Assembly: GCA_031472005.1 (NCBI GenBank) | Contig: PZJY01000001.1 | Span: forward strand, 1,054,001-1,118,000 | Length of the DNA: 64,000 nt | Direction of reading: 5' to 3' | Source: Tetracladium setigerum | Taxonomy: Eukaryota; Ascomycota; Leotiomycetes; Helotiales | In this document: one piece after another, positions 1-10,151 of the stretch | How positions within the stretch are numbered: the first letter of the stretch is position 1 | How the letters are laid out: each line of letters begins with the position of its first letter | The notes under the pieces: generated by a model | What the model was told of the DNA's origin: nothing | Seen by the model: the letters and a program-made list of their open reading frames with translations, nothing else | Database searches by the model: none | Made by a program: the position numbers and the translations under genes

Positions 1-1007
1 GGTGGCCAAATTCAAGATCAGTTCTCTTTGGATTTCTATCCTTTGCAAACAGTCGAGGAGTGGCCTCAAATTGATGATTTGAACCAGCTCGGACTATGGC
101 AGCAATCTGGAGAATGGCAGCAGCCAGGAGTCTCAGGGGCTACTTTAGAGATTTCCCCTTCACTTCCCTCGGAAATCGTCAGCACACAAAACAGGACTTC
201 AGATGAATCTCATAGCTGTGCTCGAGATTCATACGAAATTTTTCGAGATCTGATTTGTCCAAGTCCCACTCTTCATGCACCAGAATCAAATTCAATCACG
301 GTGTCGGCACAATTGGATCAGGTGCTTCAATTTAACAGAATTGCTATCAAGCGACTCAGTCAAGTAAGATTTACAAAACTCTTAAAATATTATTCTCTGT
401 TTCTTCGTGTTTGTCCCGGGCGCTGGCAGGAAATCTTCTCAAAACTCATTTACTGACTCTATAATAACAATAGGTATTGAAGTGTCCTTGTGCCAAATCG
501 GGCCACCGCGCAATGGTTCACGCATCTATCATCTCCCGTATATTGATTTGGTATCAACAAGCGGCTGGCTGGACTGGAAGTAGCTCATGGGGACCTCGAC
601 CTCCCAGCTCACTCGATACGCTGGCGTCAGACTGCGCATCCTCGTCGGCGTCCCCACGGTCACCCTCCCAATTGACGTCCAGTATGGACACAACAGCCAC
701 ACCTTCACTGGTTCAAGCGACTGGATTCGCGGTGGAACATGTACCCCTTACAGTGGGAGTCCTTAGCATTGAGGACCAGACTGTGCAGGGTGCGTTTAGA
801 AACCAGTTGGTTCTAAGTGAGCTCAAGGGAGCAGCAAAACTGATCGAGATTTTCACGTCTGTCTCACCAGACCCAAGCGACAGTTTTGCATGCGGTTTGC
901 CTAGCCTGTACTCAAATCTGGGACTGTGGCTGCTGGGCGAACACTCAAGAACTGTAGGGATTTTGAAGTCGAGACTCAAAATCCTACATGAAAACATAGA
1001 TTCTTGA
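1..1007 (+). CDS. AflR-type Zn2Cys6 transcription factor, 3' part only
   Basis: The reading frame enters from the left edge, so the start and the expected Zn2Cys6 DNA-binding region lie outside the window. Exons are 1-363 and 474-1007, with a 110-nt intron (GTAAGA..ATAG). The joined protein reads LSQ-VLKCPCAKSGHR, followed by a helix ending ILIWYQQAAG, and later AFRNQLVLSELKGAAKLIEIF and a LYSNLGLWL helix. A CPC motif before a long helix and a late RNQLVLSEL segment is what I know of the aflatoxin-regulator (AflR) domain that follows the zinc cluster in many secondary-metabolism regulators. The middle is Ser/Pro-rich linker. The role would be DNA binding in the nucleus, often for a biosynthetic cluster, but only the downstream NmrA-like gene is visible as a possible partner. 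The family call is fairly sure; the target is unknown. Confidence 0.75.
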
Positions 1008-1481
1008 TGTGTTCTAAATGGCTCTTCAAAACAATTCAGTTTCGGCAAAAGAAGAGAACCCATTTCTGTCCTATCTTAATACCAACAGGGATTGTAAATC
1101 GATATCTTTGGATTGCTTGATATGTGCATATCCTTCAGATTCCACTTATTCCACGCCGGCGGAAGACATTCGGTCAGCGAAAGTCAATCCCCATTGGTTG
1201 AGCGGGAATCGTCAAAACAAAGGACCCGAAGTCTCAACATAACTATAGGTCCATGAAAATATGTCACTTCACATTCCATTTTCGTGGGTATATATATATC
1301 TTCTCTTTGCCAAATATTTTTGGGGCCAGTCAAACAGAGAGATCTGCTTTCGTTCATACGATCTTCTTTACATCCCTTCACAATTACCAAACGCTTTCAT
1401 ATTTTTTGACCCCTCCATCTCAATACTGTCGAATTTCTGCTTGACTAAAATAAAAGTCTAAGCGCCAGTTCATCCAAAAAT
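1008..1481. other. Intergenic: 3' flank of regulator and promoter of NmrA gene
   Basis: AT-rich spacer of about 470 bases between two co-oriented genes. Short open frames here overlap one another and carry no recognisable protein. A TATATATATC stretch near 1290-1300 lies about 185 bases upstream of the next ATG and could act as a core promoter element. Confidence 0.5.
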
Positions 1482-2894
1482 ATGGTGAAGATTGCAGTTG
1501 CTGGTGGTTCTGGAGGTTCAAAATCACCCTGTGCTCAACACAATCTTTCAAAGCTCTCCTAATGCCATTCCAGAACTTGCCCGAGAAGTCCTCGATGCTC
1601 TGATCGCTGCCGGAAAACATGATATCGTTATCTTGTCCAGAAAAGTAAAAGCCACCCCTTTTTTTGATCGACTTCGTTCTAATTCTGCTCAGGAAGTCAC
1701 TGCCGATGATGTGGAGTCTGGAGTCGTTTGGCGGACTGTAGACTACAACAGCAAAGTCGATCTCGTCAAAGCTCTACAGGGGACACACACTGTCTTATCT
1801 TTCATCAATCAGGTTGCACCAGATCACAACGATAGTTCACAAAAAAGCCTCATCGATGCCTGCATCGCCGCTGGCGTGAAGAGATTCGCACCGAGCGAGT
1901 ATGGATGGTATGATATTTTGCGCGGCACCTCAATAGAAACCTCTGACATCTGACAGTGACAAAATCAATGACTTGCCGTTCTGGACAGGCAAATTGGAGA
2001 TCAGAGACTACCTTCGGCACGTCAACAAGGATAAGATGGTACACCTGCCTCCCTCCAACATTCAAAGATTCCTGCACTGATATCAACTCACAGGTTCTCG
2101 AATACACATTATTCTTCCCAGGAGTCTTCATGAACTATCTAGCCTCCCTCACCAGACAGCAAACCACGTCACACCACTAGACACATTCATCGACTTTCAA
2201 AACCGCCGTGCAATTCTCATCGAAGGATACGAAGACACCATCATGACATATACCACGGTTCAAGACATCGCTCGAGTCGTGGCTGGTGCGATTGAGCTCG
2301 AGGATGGGGTATGGCCCGAGAATGGGTCTTTCGGTGGAAGTCGAGTTACGGTTTCTCAGCTTCTGGAAATTGGTGCAATGATTCGAGGTTTGTTCACACA
2401 GCTTTTCTGGCCAATTGGTACTGTACATGAAACATTTACATGGGGTGTTTTTTTAGGCGGTCCGTTTACTGTGGAGAAGGTTCGACTGGAGGATCTTGAA
2501 GCTGGGAATCTCAGCTCGTCATGGACCCTGGGAGCCAGGCATCCGAGTAAGTGACATTTTCCATTCATTTCCTTGCTGCCTCCAGATATCTCTCCCGGCA
2601 TCGTGAATACGAAATTCGAGTTGCTGAACAGTGAAGTTTTGTATCATTCAATCTCCACATCTTTCCTGTTTTCAATTTGACTATGTGTGAGAGCTAAATA
2701 TCATTCATAAAGGTTTCACCGACGATCAAGCTGAACAGCTTGCAGCGGTTCTCAAGACAGTTCTCATCGGCACTCTTTTGACCTGCGCAAAAGGTGGTTG
2801 GGATATAGGGAATGCATTTAATCTACTTTTGCCGGATCACGAATTTACTGGAATCAAAGAATTTCTATCTGCGGCATGGAAGGGAAAGCCATAG
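1482..2894 (+). CDS. NmrA-like / isoflavone-reductase-like NAD(P)-dependent oxidoreductase, frame-disrupted
   Basis: Seven exons can be read: 1482-1515, 1574-1907, 1957-2038, 2094-2387, 2457-2546, 2586-2630 and 2713-2894. The product starts MVKIAVAGGSGELAREVL, a Rossmann-fold nucleotide-binding loop (GGSGxxA). It continues with KRFAPSEYG, FFPGVFMNYLAS and MTYTTVQDIARVV, all typical of NmrA/isoflavone-reductase-like short-chain reductases. Such proteins bind NAD(P) and either reduce small aromatics or sense redox state. After MNYLAS (about 2146-2148) the frame must shift to read PHQTANHVTPLDT; one extra C in the CCC run restores it and gives 353 residues. As given, the gene stops at about 2180. 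The 39-nt intron at 2547-2585 is very short. It may belong with the AflR-type gene upstream, but that is only position. Confidence 0.82.
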
Positions 2895-3282
2895 TTATGC
2901 TCATAGTGCTCGAAACTTAGATTACATCACTCAAATATGAATGTTATTCAGTTTCTAGCTACAATTGAGAGCGTTAGCTGGGAGAAAAGGTCCGGACGGC
3001 TTCGCTTGAATGACAGGTTGGTAAAATCTCACTTCACGCGGTTGGTAATGGCCACAAAACATAAACAATTGAAAAGAAGGAAATGGGGGAAAGCCAAAGT
3101 CTAATCACTGACTCATAGTCTGTTGCTCAAGAATATGCTGATTTGTCGGAATCTTGACTTCAATTGCGTTTTAGGATCTAGGGTCTTCCTGCCAAAAGGT
3201 TGTTTTCTGCCTACCAGATCAACCTCTACAACACCAAAACCAACATCACGACCAAAGTTGATTTTGGGGAAAACCTGCAAGC

Positions 3283-4046
3283 TTAGGCACTGTTCGGGAT
3301 ATATGAGCTGGCTCCAGGATTTGCGAGTGCGTTACGATCCATCAAGCGGCTCCAACGACGAGGGGTAGAGTTGCCTTCATTGACGTCGAAGTAGTTACTG
3401 GATCTGTCATTCGAAAGTGTTGGACGGGCTGGACGTAGATATTTTGTCTCTCTGATGGCTATGTCGGTCTTTTCCTCCTTCGATGTAGAATCCACCGTCT
3501 CTGAATCAACTCCCTCGCCCTCCAATGTCAAATCGTTGGCCTTGGCAGTGATGGCATCCTCAACAGCCTGACCATCTTTGATGTCTGCCTCGACCAAACA
3601 CAAAGTGCGATCATTACTAGAGTCAGATATGGATGTGCTGATGCTGCCTGTGCTGCTTGTTCTGCTATGTGCACGAGTCGATGCGATTGTCGAAGATGAC
3701 ATGACTTGTTGGAGGGGAGGAGCTATTCGGGAAGCAACAGTGTCGTTTGTGCTTTGTGATTCTGTATCAGTGATTGGGGTTTGGTCGGCGGAATTTAATG
3801 AAGAGGAGGATGTGGAATTGGTTTGAGACATAGTATCGGATTGTCGAGTTGCTTGTGCTTGGCCGCTCTGAATTGTCGGTTGAATTGCCAACTGGTCACT
3901 GGTTGATATAAGTCGCTGCCACCAATCTAGAAGCAGTAGATTGCATACTTAACAGTAACGGCTAGATTATTCTGTACTTTCTTGGTGAATAGAGGTGTAG
4001 AATCTTCCATGGTTGTTGGAATACTCTGACTCGATGGTTGAGACAT
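3283..4046 (-). CDS. Ser/Thr-rich low-complexity protein of unknown function
   Basis: Minus-strand gene with exon 1 beginning at 4046 (MSQPSSQSIPTTMEDSTPLF..) and a main exon ending at 3283. A short intron of about 60 nt joins NNLAVT to LAIQPTIQSG; its acceptor lies just before about 3895. The product is about 230 residues, mostly disordered Ser/Thr/Asp/Glu, with no signal peptide or membrane segment. The most ordered-looking part is the C-terminus (STPRRWSRLMDRNALANPG..). I do not recognise a family. Good codon-by-codon readability over 200 residues and the clean start support a real gene. It is tail-to-tail with the NmrA-like gene and head-to-head with the Nudix gene at 5232. Confidence 0.6.
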
Positions 4047-5231
4047 GGCGCTGATGATTCTTGATTGGTGGATCGTGGAAATAGGTTGATGTAGGAAGTG
4101 GTCAATCTGGTTCGTTATTTGTAAGGAGGCGAAGGTTTGAAGATGAGATTAGTTGGGAGAATGAAAATTTCCTTCATGTTTCTTCGTTCTGAGGGTAACT
4201 TCAGGTGAACAAGCCCGCTAGTGATTTTGTAACTTTGAGAAGGCACGATGCCTACCACCCGCATCAGCGAATTAAAACTGCTAGGTAAAATTATTTCAAT
4301 AGATAATTCGAGGGTATGAAAAATAAAACCGGTGCAAGAAATAGAATACTTTCGATTTGCTACCTTTGGTGTCGGTAATGGGTTTGTACGAAACTGTTCT
4401 ACAGGGTTAGAAGTCACTTCATCGTGTGTATGGATGAAGTAGCACAAGACATCTAAAACAGATGTTTTGGTGCTTCAAGTCATTTGTGATTTTGCCTCGC
4501 ATGCAGTTTTGTCCCTCTATTTCTCTTGAAACTCCTTATTATTGGGATTTTATACGGGAATTCTTGCGAGATTAAACACATTCGTAAACTATTCATCGTA
4601 GTCAAGGTAGGAAGCGCAACGCATCGCCATCTCTTCATTTTATACACACAAGTTGATGTTGATCGACTAATTAAATAGGTAGGTAGGTACAAAAAAAGCA
4701 AATTGACCGAAAATTATTCATCATTTCTATGACGTTGACGCTCGTCTTGTTGAGTTCGGATTAATCCCAGTGTACTAGACGGGATTTAGGCCGTGATGTA
4801 ACTCGTGTCCCTCTTTACCCACGAGATGATCAAGTACGTACACTGTACTATTAAATGATTTTAAATCAGGTCTAATTCCACCTATCTGCGGAAGAATCAA
4901 AACAATTTTGTGTTGGGAGATTCAGCAGAGGATTCAAGTGAGCCACAGGACCTTCAGCCTGCCAAGGAGCTTTCTCAGCCTCGATTGGGGAGTGCATCAT
5001 TGCCTTTCATCCATCAACCTGACAAGAAATTTCTAACGTTTCCATCTACCCTCACCCCGGAGAAAAGTTACTGTTAGAATCAACCCATTCCCGTCTAATA
5101 TTGTGATATCCTACGCTCACCTTCTTGCCCCACCGAGCTTGTCTGAACGACCACTTCAGCCTATGATCAGGCGTACTCATTTCCACGTCAAACGACTCTT
5201 CTTCTCATTGCACATCCCAAATATCGACAAG
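4047..5231. promoter_or_regulatory. Divergent intergenic region between the Ser/Thr-rich gene and the Nudix gene
   Basis: About 1.2 kb lies between two gene starts that point away from each other, so it should contain both promoters. It is AT-rich, with a short TAGG repeat at about 4676-4690 and a pyrimidine-rich leader at about 5040-5230 just before the Nudix ATG. Small open frames here look like chance. Confidence 0.45.
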
Positions 5232-6112
5232 ATGTCAACTTTCAAACTTCCAGAAACCGGAATTTCGGTCAAACTTAGTCCGGATCTCTCCAAAGATGAG
5301 CTGCTGCAATTCCCCGCCTTCAAAGTAACATTCCCAGCATCTGCCTGCTCACAGCCCATTAATTCCTCTCTAGAACTGGTATCAAACTCTACAAACAAGC
5401 CTCTCGCAACAAACTACAAATCCCAAGCATCCTTTTAATAGTACCCCTTACTCCCTCAGATCTCTAACGGTCCAATCTATCGACCGCTTTGGCCCCACCA
5501 AGATAGGCTTCATCAAACTCGCCGCCGAAGTCAAGAATGACTCTGGCGAATCACTACCAGGGGCCGTCTTTCTTCGTGGTGCGAGTGTAGGTATGATGAT
5601 CCTGCTTCAGCCAGATGATCTTCCCGAGGGAAGCCAGGATGAGAAATACGTGCTCCTCACTGTGCAACCCCGCATTGCAGGAGGCAGTCTACAATTTATT
5701 GAACTGCCAGCTGGAATGGTCGACGATGGGACCTTTATCGGCAGCGCTGCAAAAGAAATCGAAGAGGAAATTGGCCTGGTGATTCCAGAGTCTGATCTCA
5801 TCAACTTGACGGAATTGGCTATCCCAGAAAAATTGGGAGGGGGAGAGCAGGGCGAGGAGCTTATTGGCAGAGGAGTGTTCCAAGCGTGGGTGCTTGTGAT
5901 GAGTTCATCCCACTATTTTTGCATGAGAAGCGTGTTCCAAGAGATACTTTGAAGGACTGGGAAGGGAGATTGACGGGGTTGAGGGAGGAGGGGAGAAGAT
6001 TACGTTGAAGTTGGTTCGAGTGGAGGATATGTGGAGAGTTGCGGGGAGAGATGCAAAGGCTTTGTCTGCTTGGGCTCTGTGGGAAGGTTTGAAGAAGGAT
6101 GGGAAGTTGTAA
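5232..6112 (+). CDS. Nudix hydrolase, ADP-sugar diphosphatase-like, with two frame breaks
   Basis: Exons 5232-5324 and 5374-6112. The product starts MSTFKLPETGISVKLSPD and reads through ASVGMMILLQPDD and IELPAGMVDDGTF, then a Nudix-type helix ending AAKEIEEEIGL. The Nudix box departs from the textbook form (Thr where the first Glu usually stands, Lys-Glu for Arg-Glu), as I recall for ADP-sugar diphosphatases (the plant NUDX14 type), which split ADP-glucose or ADP-ribose. Two single-base losses break the frame: at CC 5880-5881 (needed to reach VGACDEFIPLFLHEKRV) and at GGGG 5990-5993 (needed to reach EKITLKLVRVEDMW). Corrected length is 277 residues. No signal peptide, so probably cytosolic. 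The YSA1-type Nudix gene at 8777 is nearby. Confidence 0.82.
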
Positions 6113-6797
6113 GGGGGTTATGAGGGATATCACACTTGGTGATTTGGCATCAGTGCGCCATTCATATTTCGTTGAGTCTGTCAGGGAGCTCATTACACTA
6201 CAATCAGACCCTCATAGACTGTTCTGAGCACTTCCTAGTGGGCATATATCAGAAGAGTACATTTCAACCTACATCAATACCACATTTGCTAAATTTCGCC
6301 TATTCGAGTTTAAAGACCCCCGCCAAGCTTGCCCGAATTCTGTCAGGCCTACAAGACATGGTGAATTTGGAAGGACATACACGTTGCATGAATTCAGACC
6401 TTAGACTCGCAAATCGTCTTATGGATCAGCTATTATCATGTCAAATCTACTCTAGTGTAACCATAGGACGCGTAATGATATAGATATCATTTCAAGTGGC
6501 CCTAGGATATTACACGAATATATGCTGGGATGGTGTAAGAACTAAGGGAGGTTCCTTCATTTTATTCCCCTCTCCTTCACCAATAGAAACACATCTTAAA
6601 CTAACTTAGAGTCAGACAGACTTCAATTGATACGAGTTCTTTTAACATTGTGATCTCCCTCATACAACGTGACTTGGTGTTTCGCTTAAACGGCTAAATT
6701 TCAACAATGACGATGTTCTCAGCTAGTCACGACTCATTCTTCCTCAATTGAATTCTCCTTGTCAATTCCTACCTCGCAAACAACCAGAACATCCCAA
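6113..6797. other. Intergenic, nothing recognised
   Basis: Spacer of about 680 bases between co-oriented genes. An open frame at 6136-6483 shows no family features and is probably chance. The last part before 6798 is pyrimidine- and CA-rich, as fungal leaders often are. Confidence 0.45.
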
Positions 6798-7285
6798 ATG
6801 TCTCCATCTAGAGGTGCTGAAACCTCCACGGCGGTCGTCGAAGCCTCTACCGATACCAAAGCAAACATCAACTCCAACTCCGCCCTGCGCTCCGCCAAAC
6901 AAAACCTCCAATTCCTCTTCTCCCCCAACTCGCCCAACTCCCCCGACCCGTCCACCTCCGCACTCGTGCGCTGCTCCGCTCCTTGCGTTACATAGGCATA
7001 TTCATATTTTGGCGCGTCGTGCGCTACGCGAAATACGCGGTTGTAGGATCAATCGTTGCCGCGGTTGGGGCGAGTAGTCTAGTCAGCGGGGCGGCATTTG
7101 TGGTTGCGCCGCCGACTATTTTGACGAGCGTGGGACTGGGTATGGTGTGGGCAGTGGGGAAATGGGGTTTTAAGAAGATGAAGGTTGGAGAGATGGGTGT
7201 GGTGGAGGTTAAGGAGAGCCATGAGGCTGTCAGGAAGGATGGGCAGTGGAGGGATGTTCAGGGTCCTAGGGCAACTCCTTGGTAA
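6798..7285 (+). CDS. Small membrane protein of unknown function, frame-disrupted
   Basis: The product starts MSPSRGAETSTAVVEAS, with a Ser/Asn/Pro-rich N-terminus (NSPNSPDPSTSAL). It then needs one extra base near CTCG at 6963-6966 to continue as RALLRSLRYIGIFIFWRVVRYAKY. Corrected length is 162 residues. The second half has two likely hydrophobic helices: YAVVGSIVAAVGASSLVSG, then a stretch around PPTILTSVGLGMVWAVGKW, followed by basic KKMK and a soluble tail ending QGPRATPW. I do not recognise a named family. As given, the first frame stops at 6995. It lies between two Nudix genes on the same strand, which may or may not mean anything. Confidence 0.6.
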
Positions 7286-7910
7286 TTCTTTTTGGGAGGT
7301 GATATTTGGAGTTGGGGAGAGAACTTGGATATATGTGTTTTGGACTTTTTGTGCCAGTGATGGGGTCTTGTTAGATATTTTCTATGGAACTTCCGGGGGT
7401 GTAGTCATGTTGGACAAACACTGAATTCGAAGATCACCCATATCACATCGGTTTCGTCATATCTAAGGGACAAGATAGTCGTGGTTGGCACTCGCCAATT
7501 ACGGTCAGCATTTGTGTCATTAGAAATTTTCATGATTAACAACTTATATCAGTTGAATTTGGCAAAATAAAGGCTTCGTATGACTCCGGTTGTCTTTACG
7601 ATGGACCTTTGATTGTCATGCTAGGTATGAAACTCGATTTTAAAATGCCACCATCCTTTGTGTGTCTTCTTATTACATTTCAAAAATTCTAACTATTCAA
7701 CTACTCGAATAGGTCTCAACACGTACCATTAAATTCTGAGATGGCTTCCAATTAGTGGAACAAAATCTTCAATTGTTAGTTTCCGAACTAGTATGACGTC
7801 ACTGGTGCTACAAGTCTTCATTTGATTTCTCTACTAAAATTGCAACATCCTTCTCACGAATTTTCTTACAGAGTTCTTAACATTCTTCAAAGCATTCAGA
7901 CAAATAATTC
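7286..7910. other. Intergenic, nothing recognised
   Basis: About 620 AT-rich bases between two small membrane-protein genes. No open frame with coding character and no repeat seen. Confidence 0.45.
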
Positions 7911-8442
7911 ATGATGCCTGCCACAATTCTCGCCCTCATTCACACCGCACAGGCAGGTTTCTCGGCATACAACCTTTATCTCGCCTTCAATGCAATCCGC
8001 AACCTTCAAACATATGAAGAAAAGAGTAAACAAGCAGCGAAATACTCTAACATCGCTGCGGACCTCCTTCACAAAACTCGAGCCACCCAAGCTTCTGGAA
8101 CTATTGCCGTAAATTTCCCTTTTCCCTCTCACTTGCCTTACACATCGACGATCCTCAATGCTAACACAAATCTTAGGTCCTGATATCGTTTCTAAGCTCA
8201 GCATATTTTGCTGCTTTTGGAACCGGCCTTGCAATGGAGCTGACGGCTGGAGTAAATTTGATTGTTCTAGAGATGGCAAGGCGGCATGTAGGCGGTGTTT
8301 GGAAGAGGAAGGCAAAATTACCGATTCCGGGGATGGGAAACATAATGATGCTACGGGTCAGACACAAGAGGTTAGATTTAATATGGCTTATTTAATGGCG
8401 AGTTGGGTTGGTGTGGGGACTTTAGGTTTGTTTTATCTTTGA
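7911..8442 (+). CDS. Small multi-pass membrane protein of unknown function, frame-disrupted
   Basis: Exons 7911-8108 and 8177-8442, with a 68-nt intron (GTAAAT..CTTAG). The product starts MMPATILALIHTAQAGFSAY (a second ATG follows at once at 7914). It contains an amphipathic segment (LQTYEEKSKQAAKYSNIAA) and hydrophobic helices around AYFAAFGTGLAMELTAGVN. In the given frame it ends at 8395 after a basic stretch. One extra G in the GGGG run at 8329-8332 gives instead KLPIPGDGKHNDATGQTQEV and a last hydrophobic helix AYLMASWVGVGTLGLFYL, total 154 residues. The four-helix outcome is the more protein-like, so I prefer it. Family unknown. Confidence 0.62.
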
Positions 8443-8776
8443 GAGGTTGAAATTCATGTTGTTGAGGAGGGCTAGTGAAGTGTGCGCCTGGTCCTGTACT
8501 ATACCTTCTTGGCGGCTTTTCGTGTTTACTGGAGAGATTGGGAGAGTATAAGTGTAGAGAAGAAAATTGCATTATGTTCAAAACACTTTCTATGGAGTTA
8601 GCAAATATTATATGAAATTAATTTCCCAAAAATAAAAGCCAGCCAGCAGTGGTCTCGTGACATACTTCGATCTCAGTCGCGCTTTCGCGTTAAGTGCATT
8701 CTCCGCGACAACATTGTTCCCAACAGCAAAAACAGTACCACAACACCGAGACATTGGATTTGCACACCTCTTCACA
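8443..8776. promoter_or_regulatory. Promoter/leader of the YSA1-type Nudix gene
   Basis: About 330 bases. The frame of the Nudix gene stays open upstream to about 8657, but no ATG occurs in it before 8777, so the start at 8777 is chosen. Nothing else is recognised. Confidence 0.4.
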
Positions 8777-9582
8777 ATGTCAGCTGCAGATGCTAAGATC
8801 GTTACGAGAGAACCTCTGGTGGGTTTCCCTTTCCCTTTCCCTTTCCCTTTCCCTCATCCATTGTCATCACAAACTAATGCCCCTTTCATTCAGTCCAACT
8901 CTGACGCAAAATGGAGTCGCCTAGTATTGACAACCTACACCGACCCCATTGGCAATACAAGAACCTGGGAACACGCCGAGCGACCTACTCGTCCCAAAGA
9001 CTCAGATATTGATGGCGTAGGCATCGTCGCCATCCTACAGAAGGAAACCGGACCAGAGATTATTTTACAGAAGCAATTTAGACCACCAGTCGGAAAAGTG
9101 TGCATTGAAGTCCCCGCTGGACTCGTGGATGCCGGAGAGAGTGCGGACGAAGCTGCGGTTAGAGAGTTGAGAGAGGAAACTGGTTACGTTGGAGTCGTCA
9201 GTGAGAGTAGTATGGTTATGTGGAATGGTATGAGCTCCTCTTCTTCATGGTTGACGGGAGAATTTGTGCCTAGCACGCTTTCCTACATATCGTACAAAGT
9301 CAGAGAACAACTTCAACTTTATACTAAAATTCTTTCATCCCAGATCCAGGGTTTTGCACCACAAACACCAAGATGGTGCACGTCACAATCGATATGTCGA
9401 ACCCTGCAAATCAAAATCCGAAACCAGAATTGGAAGAGAGTGAATTTATTGAAGTTTTTACGCTGCCGCTGAAGGGTCTGTGGGACGAATGTAAGAGATT
9501 GGAAAAGGAGGGGTTTGCAATTGATGCGAGGGTTGGGACGCTGGCTGAGGGCATCGAGATTGCCAGTAAGTGGAGGCTGTAG
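8777..9582 (+). CDS. YSA1-type ADP-ribose diphosphatase (Nudix hydrolase)
   Basis: Exons 8777-8818, 8894-9227 and 9344-9582 give an intact 204-residue protein starting MSAADAKIVTREPL. A complete Nudix box is present (GLVDAGESADEAAVRELREE, then TGYVG), with the catalytic E and REL.EE residues. It is preceded by ILQKQFRPPVGKVCIEVPAG, typical of ADP-ribose pyrophosphatases. The reaction is ADP-ribose to AMP and ribose 5-phosphate, Mg-dependent, which clears a reactive NAD breakdown product; probably cytosolic. Intron 1 (75 nt) carries five TTTCCC copies and stays open in frame. No frame break is needed, unlike its neighbours. Confidence 0.9.
8824..8854 (+). repeat. (TTTCCC)5 hexanucleotide repeat inside intron 1 of the YSA1-type gene
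   Basis: Five perfect tandem copies directly after the 5' splice site. The intron length is a multiple of three and the frame is open, so retention would insert a Phe-Pro repeat. Confidence 0.9.
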
Positions 9583-10151
9583 GATCGAAGAATGCCTAGA
9601 TACCTAGGTATTCTATGTCATGAGGGCGCCTTCTGTTGTGCAGCGACGTAGTTTTGAATTCGCACAACATGTGGAGGTCGGCGCATGATTATGCAGCCTC
9701 GATCACGATACACGAAACCATGAGATGAATCTCGGTTGTCGCCTCAGTTACAGTACCCATTCCCGATTCCATGGAGCTTGGCTGAGTTCTTTGAGAGCCG
9801 ATTGTACAATCAAACATCAGCACAGTTGACCTTCGGCAACAACGCGCCCAGTATCGGCTCGATAGACTAATAGTAGAGAGAACGCTGTTTTTGTGCAGAG
9901 AGCCGACTGTGCTGGAACACCAATCATATTTTGGAGATACCCAATCACACTCTCTGAAATATTTTGGAACGTACCAATTATGTGTTGAGTATTTAGCCAC
10001 CACTCCTCGATCACTGATGTTGCCGTTCAGCGCAGCCTTACTCCTGACATATGTTATCTTGTAACTCATTCTCTTCTTCTCATTCCTTTGGCCTTCATCC
10101 CCTCATCTTCATCCGAAACCAAAGCAAGAATTATATCGAGAATATCAGATC
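9583..10151. other. Intergenic with a TACCTAGGTA palindrome
   Basis: About 570 bases. A perfect 10-bp palindrome TACCTAGGTA lies at 9601-9610, just after the Nudix stop. A minus-strand open frame (9689-10069) lacks coding character. Confidence 0.45.

Noticed and set aside
9689..10069. 126-codon minus-strand open frame
   Set aside because: No domain, no splice or leader features, irregular amino-acid use.
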